Origin: Flavobacteriaceae bacterium UBA7433
GTDB lineage: Bacteria > Bacteroidota > Bacteroidia > Flavobacteriales > Flavobacteriaceae
Length of the DNA: 6,448 nt
Reading direction: 5' to 3'
Assembly (NCBI GenBank): GCA_002477565.1
Contig: DLQL01000042.1
Span: forward strand, 1 to 6,448
In this document: in pieces, positions 1 to 4,305 of the stretch
How positions within the stretch are numbered: the first letter of the stretch is position 1
How the letters are laid out: every line of letters begins with the position of its first letter
Notes under the pieces: model-generated
The model's database searches: none
What the model was told of the DNA's origin: nothing
The model's input: the letters and a program-made list of their open reading frames with translations, nothing else
Translations under genes and position numbers: made by a program

Positions 1-216
1 CTTTCGATGCATTTCTATGTACAGAGCTTCCACCTCGCTTTTGGCCCAGTTGGTACGCCTTAAAAAACGAAGACTTGATCCGATAGAAGGATTGTTGCGA
101 AAACAACCGATTTGAATCTTGTGTCCCAAATGCTCCCAACCGTAATAGTCGACGAGTTCTTTTAAAAGCTGTTCGATGCGCTTGCCGTGTAAAGGGTTGT
201 TCTGCTGTAATTCCAT
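1..216 (-). CDS. VF530 family (DUF2132) small DNA-binding-type protein, C-terminus cut by window edge
   Basis: Seventy-two codons are open from an ATG at 216-214 to the left edge, with no stop reached. An in-frame TAG at 229-231, just upstream, makes this ATG the first usable start. The protein shows the hallmarks of the VF530 family: NNPLHG at residues 6-11, YGWEHLG at 25-31, a CF pair at 38-39, and the block from NPS (42-44) through SSLRFLRRT (47-55) to W57 and EVEALY (61-66). Family members are small single-domain proteins of about this size, so only a few residues are probably missing. The family is described as DNA-binding from its helical fold; its cellular role is not established. There is no Shine-Dalgarno sequence. 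The gene is divergent from the helicase across a 66-bp gap. The family call is firm; the function is not. Confidence 0.88.
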   Translation of the reverse strand, partial: MELQQNNPLHGKRIEQLLKELVDYYGWEHLGHKIQIGCFRNNPSIGSSLRFLRRTNWAKSEVEALYIEMHRK

Positions 217-255
217 GAGTACTTTGCACTATTTTTTAGTTCCAGTAAGGTCCGG

Positions 256-263
256 TAAAGATA
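256..263 (-). promoter_or_regulatory. Possible -7 element (TATCTTTA) for the VF530-type gene
   Basis: Read on the minus strand, 263-256 is TATCTTTA, one base from the TAnnTTTG consensus. It would start transcription at about 250-246 and give a leader of roughly 30 bases before the ATG at 216. No -33 element is evident at the right spacing, so this is a weak call. Confidence 0.3.
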
Positions 264-270
264 CTTGAAT

Positions 271-278
271 TACCTTTG
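271..278 (+). promoter_or_regulatory. Possible -7 element (TACCTTTG) abutting the helicase start
   Basis: TACCTTTG matches TAnnTTTG. Transcription would begin at about 283-285, at or just after the ATG at 283, implying a leaderless or nearly leaderless message. No TTG -33 element is visible 17-23 bases upstream. The match may be chance, with the real promoter further upstream. Confidence 0.3.
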
Positions 279-282
279 TCAG

Positions 283-1596
283 ATGGTCTTTCCAAAAACA
301 AATCAAGCAACAATTCTAAAAAACCTCGGGTTTTCCACTTTGAACTCCATGCAGGAAACGGCAATTGCAACTACATCTTCAACACCAAACACACTCCTAT
401 TGGCACCGACAGGAAGCGGTAAAACAGTCGCTTACCTCTTGAGTGTGCTCCCTAAAATAGCGTCCAAATCGGGAGTTCAAGTATTGATTTTAGCTCCTAC
501 ACGTGAGTTGGTTTTGCAAATTGAAAACGTGTTGAAATTGATGAAAACAAACTTCAAAGTCAATGCCTGCTATGGGGGACATCCTTTTGGTGTGGAGCGC
601 AAAAATTTTTCAACACCTCCAACACTTTTGGTGGGAACTCCCGGGCGAATCGAAGACCACATCAAGCGGAAAACATTTGACCCGACGGGCATTACTCAAT
701 TGGTTTTTGACGAGTTTGACAAATCTTTGGAGTTCGGATTTTCCAAACAAATGGAATCCATCGTAAAAGAAATTCCAAAGCCAAAGGGGCGCCTTTTTGT
801 ATCGGCGACCAAAGCCATCGAAGTCCCCGACTACCTCAACACAGACGACCTCCATACACTCGATTTTTTAAAAGAAAAAGAAGGAACCTTGACCTTATCA
901 CAACACGTGACCCCTATCGATGAAAAAGTAGCGGGGCTGCTGGAACTTTTAACGTCTTTGGGTCCCAAAAAAAATACCATTGTCTTTTCCAACCACAGAG
1001 AAGCTTGCGATCGTATTTGCGATCATTTAGACGACAAAGAACTTATTTATTCCATTTTTCACGGAGGCTTGGAACAAGCACAACGAGAATTGGAATTGTT
1101 AAAATTCAGAAATGGAAGTTCTCAAATTTTGATTGCCACCGATATTGCGGCAAGGGGCATTGACATTCCAGAGCTGGACTGTGTCATTCACTACCAAATG
1201 CCCCGTGAAGAGGCTACTTTCACACATCGAAATGGAAGAACTGCACGGATGAAATCTTCGGGAATGAGTATTTTGATTCGGACAACAACAGAAGCACTCC
1301 CCTCCTACATCGACGAAGTTCCCATGTTCAAAATCAGTCCCAACGAAACACTCACCGATCCCGAATGGAGAACTTTTTACATCGGAAAAGGGAAAAAAGA
1401 CAAAGTCAATAAAATGGATCTTGTCGGTTTTTTCTTGCAGTTTGATTTTTTGTCAAAAACGGATTTGGGACTGATTGAAGTCAAAGATTTTTCTTCCTAT
1501 ATTGCCATTAAAAGGAACAAGAGCAAGCGGGTTTTAAAAGCGGTTCAAGGTTTGAAAATCAAAAAGAAAAAGGCAAAAATTGCTTTTGCAAAATAG
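283..1596 (+). CDS. DEAD-box ATP-dependent RNA helicase, DbpA-like (with C-terminal RNA-binding domain)
   Basis: A 437-residue helicase counted from the ATG at 283; an in-frame TTG at 265 would add six residues but is less likely. Domain 1 (about 15-190) has the Q motif glutamine (Q24), Walker A APTGSGKT (41-48), PTREL (72-76), TPGR (119-122), a motif II written DEFD (143-146) rather than DEAD, and SAT (174-176). Domain 2 (about 205-345) has ATDIAARGID (285-294) and motif VI HRNGRTAR (315-322), where the common form is HRIGRTGR. From about residue 365 the tail begins IGKGKKDKVNK and continues through DFSSYIAIKR to a lysine-rich end. This matches the DbpA-type RNA-binding domain (PF03880), which in E. 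coli DbpA targets 23S rRNA hairpin 92 during 50S assembly. A role in ribosome assembly is inferred from that domain. The protein is cytoplasmic with no signal peptide. All catalytic motifs are present, so it should be an active ATPase. The ArgE-type gene follows after 15 bp, probably on the same transcript. It could also be a general cold-shock helicase. Confidence 0.93.
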   Translation: MVFPKTNQATILKNLGFSTLNSMQETAIATTSSTPNTLLLAPTGSGKTVAYLLSVLPKIASKSGVQVLILAPTRELVLQIENVLKLMKTNFKVNACYGGHPFGVERKNFSTPPTLLVGTPGRIEDHIKRKTFDPTGITQLVFDEFDKSLEFGFSKQMESIVKEIPKPKGRLFVSATKAIEVPDYLNTDDLHTLDFLKEKEGTLTLSQHVTPIDEKVAGLLELLTSLGPKKNTIVFSNHREACDRICDHLDDKELIYSIFHGGLEQAQRELELLKFRNGSSQILIATDIAARGIDIPELDCVIHYQMPREEATFTHRNGRTARMKSSGMSILIRTTTEALPSYIDEVPMFKISPNETLTDPEWRTFYIGKGKKDKVNKMDLVGFFLQFDFLSKTDLGLIEVKDFSSYIAIKRNKSKRVLKAVQGLKIKKKKAKIAFAK

Positions 1597-1611
1597 TGCA
1601 ATCACCAAAGA

Positions 1612-2769
1612 ATGAACTTACAAGAACTTCTCAGCCGTCTCATTGCCTTTCCTGTTTTGGGAGGCGAAAGCAATACTAGCATCCTACTCTGGATCAAAGA
1701 CCATATTGAATCCTATGGCGTGGCTACCGTCTGGGTTCCCAATGCAACAGGTGACAAAGCTTCTTTGCATTGCAGGATTGGGCCCGCTGTAGACGGAGGC
1801 CTTATTTTGTCTGCTCATACAGATGTAGTTCCGGTCAAGGGACAGGATTGGGACAGCGCCCCTTTTGAATTGACGGATACAGGCGATGGCAAATGGTACG
1901 GTCGAGGCAGTTGTGACATGAAAGGCTTTTTGGCTTGTTGCTTAGCTGTCCTCCCGGACTTGGTGAAAGCTCCTTTGAAAAGACCCATTTATTTTGCTTT
2001 TTCCTACGACGAAGAAATTGGCTGTTTGGGAGCTCCCGAGTTGATAACGCACTTGCAAAACTACTATTCAGAAACGCCCAAATACGCCTTGATTGGAGAG
2101 CCTTCATTGCTGCAACCCATCATCGGCCACAAAGGCATCGGATTGTACACCACCACTGTCAACGGTTCGGCAGGACACAGCAGCAGCATTCGCAAAGAGG
2201 TAAGTGCCATACACGAAGCCGCACGCCTTGTTTTGTGGCTCGAAGACAAAATGAATGCATTGGCATCGGAAAGTGTCGACGAACGCTTTTCACCACCACA
2301 CAGTTCCTTGCACATCGGTCTTATCCAAGGAGGGATCGCCCCCAATGTCATTGCTGACAAGGCAACGTTTTCATGGGATGTTCGGGTGATTCCTAAAGAC
2401 AAACTTGCTGACATCATTGCAGACTTTGAAACCCATTGCCGACAAAGAGAGCGGGAATTGCAGTCCTTATTTTCGGACTTTAAAATTCAAACCAAAGAGT
2501 GGCATGCTCCTGTACCTCCATTAGACACACACACAGAACAAGACATTGTCAAATTGCTGCAAAAAATCAATCCAAACACCGTGTTGGGAACCGTTCCTTA
2601 TGCAGCCGAAGCTGGACAGTACGCAGCAGCAGGTATAGAAAGTATCATCTGTGGTCCGGGTTCTATAGATCAAGCACACAGGCCAAATGAGTTTGTAGAA
2701 CGAAGTGAACTTGATAAATGCATCCTATTATTACAAAACCTTTGCCGCGAGTTTTCTAAAAATCAATAA
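1612..2769 (+). CDS. argE: Acetylornithine deacetylase (ArgE), M20 metallopeptidase family
   Basis: A 385-residue M20-family two-metal amidohydrolase. ArgE removes the acyl group from N2-acetylornithine to give ornithine in arginine biosynthesis, in the cytoplasm. The full metal and catalytic set is visible: H69 and D71 in SAHTDVVP, bridging D102 in GRGSCDMKG, catalytic base E134 and ligand E135 in SYDEEIG, E162 in IGEPS, and H356 in AHRPNEF. The inserted dimerisation domain spans about 178-290, with H188 in the AGHSS motif and GGIAPNVIAD following later. GHKGIG (171-176) and the GRGSCDMKG form are typical of the proteobacterial-type ArgE (TIGR01892-like) rather than DapE. No signal peptide is present. 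It lies 15 bp after the helicase with no Shine-Dalgarno sequence, and no other arg gene is in the window. Because many Bacteroidota make arginine through N-succinylornithine, the substrate could be the succinyl rather than the acetyl compound. Another N-acyl amino acid is also possible; the exact substrate is inferred from family resemblance only. Confidence 0.85.
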   Translation: MNLQELLSRLIAFPVLGGESNTSILLWIKDHIESYGVATVWVPNATGDKASLHCRIGPAVDGGLILSAHTDVVPVKGQDWDSAPFELTDTGDGKWYGRGSCDMKGFLACCLAVLPDLVKAPLKRPIYFAFSYDEEIGCLGAPELITHLQNYYSETPKYALIGEPSLLQPIIGHKGIGLYTTTVNGSAGHSSSIRKEVSAIHEAARLVLWLEDKMNALASESVDERFSPPHSSLHIGLIQGGIAPNVIADKATFSWDVRVIPKDKLADIIADFETHCRQRERELQSLFSDFKIQTKEWHAPVPPLDTHTEQDIVKLLQKINPNTVLGTVPYAAEAGQYAAAGIESIICGPGSIDQAHRPNEFVERSELDKCILLLQNLCREFSKNQ

Positions 2770-2812
2770 ACTTTTTTACTGAACGTCGAATTCATTCTCT
2801 TTATGTGTTTCA

Positions 2813-2823
2813 GTGCTTTGCAC
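2813..2823. repeat. Short inverted repeat, possible weak hairpin
   Basis: GTGC at 2813-2816, a TTT loop and GCAC at 2820-2823 form a perfect but only 4-bp stem. It lies 44 bp after the argE stop codon. No uridine tract follows directly, so it is not a convincing terminator. It may be chance. Confidence 0.2.
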
Positions 2824-2829
2824 AAATGG

Positions 2830-2843
2830 ACATTGATCAATGT
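2830..2843. promoter_or_regulatory. 14-bp perfect palindrome (ACATTGATCAATGT), candidate operator or weak terminator
   Basis: The 14 bases are self-complementary throughout; the flanking bases G2829 and A2844 do not extend the match. As DNA it has the symmetry of a dimeric regulator site. Its centre is about 55 bp upstream of the start point predicted from the TATCTTTG element, a spacing used by activators. As RNA it could fold into a 5-bp stem with a GATC loop, followed by a T-rich stretch (2844-2860), which would make a weak terminator for argE. The sequence does not decide between these readings. The palindrome is seen directly; the role is inference. Confidence 0.35.
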
Positions 2844-2857
2844 ATTTATTTTTATTT

Positions 2858-2872
2858 ATTCTAAATAAGAAT
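2858..2872. repeat. Inverted repeat ATTCT-N5-AGAAT in the promoter spacer
   Basis: ATTCT (2858-2862) and AGAAT (2868-2872) are inverted around five bases. The repeat sits directly upstream of the predicted -7 element, where a bound repressor would block RNA polymerase. The region is very AT-rich and a second overlapping inverted repeat (TTATT-CTA-AATAA, 2856-2868) can also be drawn, so chance is likely. Confidence 0.2.
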
Positions 2873-2878
2873 TTTGCG

Positions 2879-2886
2879 TATCTTTG
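2879..2886 (+). promoter_or_regulatory. Bacteroidota-type -7 promoter element TATCTTTG
   Basis: TATCTTTG fits the TAnnTTTG consensus of the primary sigma factor in Bacteroidota. A clear TTTG -33 element at the usual spacing is not seen; the region there is an AT-rich run. Transcription would begin at about 2891-2893, giving an 11-22 base leader before the ATG at 2904 or 2913. This is why the earlier in-frame TTG at 2874, upstream of the predicted start point, was not used as the start codon. Confidence 0.6.
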
Positions 2887-2903
2887 CAGCTCGAACGATT
2901 CAG

Positions 2904-3854
2904 ATGAAAATCATGTCAATAGATACGGTGCTAACATTTTTGGAGTCATGCTACAAGGTCTGTACTGATTTGGTTGTGACACCGAACAAGAGGACCTATT
3001 TTCTATACATGTTCACATCGTTGCCACTGGTCTATTTTATTTATAAAAAAAAGAAGAAACAATCCTTTATAAAGTTTCTTTTACCCAAAAAAATTTGGTT
3101 GGGAAAATCAGCTTTCGTGGACTATTATTTTATTGCTTTTAACAGTGTTGTAAAAATTTTACTCATTGCTCCCTTATTTATTTTTGGTTTCAAATTGGCA
3201 TTTCACACAACAGAATACCTCAACAAGTGGTTTGGATATGAATTAATACAACTCTCTACGGTCAGCACCATGATTGCATATACCATCGCTCTCAGTGTTT
3301 TTGGAGACTTTGTCAGCTACCTCATTCACTTAGCAATGCATAAGGTTCCTTTCCTTTGGGAATTTCATAAAACACATCATTCAGCGACGACCATGAATCC
3401 ATTCACGCAATACAGAATACACCCTGTAGAATTGATTCTCAATAATTTAGGCGCAATCTTAACATTTGGATTGATGACAGGAGTTTTTGATTATTTATCT
3501 GCTTCTCAAATTAACAAATGGACTTTTGCAGGTGTCAATATATTCACTTTGATTTTTAATTTTTGGGGAGCCAACTTAAGGCATTCTCACGTCAAATTTA
3601 AATTTTACAATTTTTTAGAATACATCTTTATCAGTCCGGTGCAACACCAAATTCACCACAGTGACAAACCCGAACATTACGATAAGAATCTCGGGTCTAA
3701 GTTCGCTTTTTGGGATTGGATCTTCGGTACTTTGATTCGATCTAAACAAGTGAAAAAACTGCATTTTGGATTGGGAAAACAAGACAATCAAAACTATGCT
3801 TCTTTTCTACAGAACCTCCTGAATCCTTTTAAAAACATCCTAGGAAACAAGTAA
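2904..3854 (+). CDS. Fatty acid hydroxylase / sterol desaturase superfamily membrane protein
   Basis: A 316-residue integral membrane di-iron enzyme of the FA_hydroxylase family (PF04116). Members use oxygen and electrons to hydroxylate or desaturate lipid chains, sterols, carotenoids or ether lipids. The histidine boxes are complete: HLAMH (142-146), HKTHH (155-159), RIHPVE with H173, RHSH (226-229) and HQIHH (248-252), followed by FAFWDWIFGT near the end. Hydrophobic segments lie at about 32-47, 75-100, 118-136, 177-195 and 208-222, with a lysine run (48-52) after the first marking a cytoplasmic face. The ATG at 2904 was chosen because it follows the predicted promoter; the ATG at 2913 is equally possible. 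The gene appears to be transcribed alone and ends directly against the convergent haem-protein gene. The substrate cannot be told: sterol, alkylglycerol, carotenoid or acyl chain are all open, and 'sterol desaturase' is a family label only. Confidence 0.88.
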   Translation: MKIMSIDTVLTFLESCYKVCTDLVVTPNKRTYFLYMFTSLPLVYFIYKKKKKQSFIKFLLPKKIWLGKSAFVDYYFIAFNSVVKILLIAPLFIFGFKLAFHTTEYLNKWFGYELIQLSTVSTMIAYTIALSVFGDFVSYLIHLAMHKVPFLWEFHKTHHSATTMNPFTQYRIHPVELILNNLGAILTFGLMTGVFDYLSASQINKWTFAGVNIFTLIFNFWGANLRHSHVKFKFYNFLEYIFISPVQHQIHHSDKPEHYDKNLGSKFAFWDWIFGTLIRSKQVKKLHFGLGKQDNQNYASFLQNLLNPFKNILGNK

Positions 3855-4295
3855 TCAACGCATCGTTTGTATCCAATCTAGGAATGTTTTTTTATCCCTA
3901 TCTGACAAGTTACCGTGCAAAAGTGTGTACGATTTCAAAGGCATTTTGTCTTCTTCCACTTCTTCTACAATCTCTTCTAGTTTGTGCGCGGCTTTTTTTG
4001 AGGAGTATTTGGTCCAATCTGAAAAATTCAAATGCTCGATTCCTTCCTCCACATGATGCTCTATCAAAAAAGAGATAGGCGCTATTGAAGCATACCATGG
4101 ATATTCTACTTGATGCGAATGACAGTCGTAACAATTCGCTTTCACAATAAGAGCAACTTCTTTAGGGGCTTTTGAAACCGATAAGAAATCCGTTTGAGGA
4201 TTGACCGCTCGGTATGCCCGTTCACCATTTACAAATTGTAAAACAACCAAGAGCACCACAGAAATTAGAATGATTTTTCTTCCCTTTTTTTTCAT
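3855..4295 (-). CDS. Small membrane-anchored c-type haem protein, Haem_bd family
   Basis: A 146-residue protein. Residues 2-7 are basic (KKKGRK) and 8-23 form one hydrophobic segment, serving as a signal anchor or signal peptide that places the rest in the periplasm. CYDCH at 55-59 is a CxxCH haem attachment motif (C55, C58, H59), and M118 in DKMPLKSY is the likely second axial ligand. YPWYASIAP (65-73), HLNFSDW (88-94), KLEEIVEEVEEDKMP (105-119) and the final FLDWIQ match the Haem_bd family (PF14376), which has this length. The family is thought to carry one covalently bound haem; its partners are poorly known. It starts 10 bp after the receptor stop codon, so it is very probably the second gene of that operon, suggesting an electron-transfer or haem/iron-sensing role in iron uptake. 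That role is inference. The start is followed by an A8 run (codons 2-4). Confidence 0.9.
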   Translation of the reverse strand: MKKKGRKIILISVVLLVVLQFVNGERAYRAVNPQTDFLSVSKAPKEVALIVKANCYDCHSHQVEYPWYASIAPISFLIEHHVEEGIEHLNFSDWTKYSSKKAAHKLEEIVEEVEEDKMPLKSYTLLHGNLSDRDKKTFLDWIQTMR

Positions 4296-4305
4296 CGGAA
4301 ATATT

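Noticed and set aside
265..282. TTG at 265 as the helicase start
   Set aside because: It adds only six residues, overlaps a possible -7 element, and the ATG at 283 gives a usual N-terminus for the family.
1005..1026. Short direct repeat TTGCGATC in the helicase gene
   Set aside because: It is a two-copy match within codons for the CDRICDH segment, in frame and explained by the protein sequence.
1935..2357. 140-codon open frame on the plus strand inside argE
   Set aside because: It overlaps a gene with a complete set of catalytic motifs, and its translation is rich in R, H, C and Q with no domain-like pattern, as expected of an out-of-frame shadow.
2064..2417. 117-codon open frame on the minus strand inside argE
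   Set aside because: Antisense shadow of a well-supported gene with no recognisable motif.
2874..2903. TTG at 2874 as the hydroxylase start
   Set aside because: It lies upstream of the predicted -7 element TATCTTTG, so it would not be in the transcript.
2904..3854. Lower GC in the hydroxylase gene as a sign of transfer
   Set aside because: A hand count gave 14 of 60 G/C at 3121-3180 against 30 of 60 at 1801-1860, but 3301-3360 gave 26 of 60. Hydrophobic segments rich in TTT and ATT codons explain the low stretch.
4285..4292. A8 run just after the haem-protein start codon as a phase-variable tract
   Set aside because: Runs of eight A also occur inside the helicase (967-974) and hydroxylase (3045-3052), and AAA codons are common here, so it is not distinctive.
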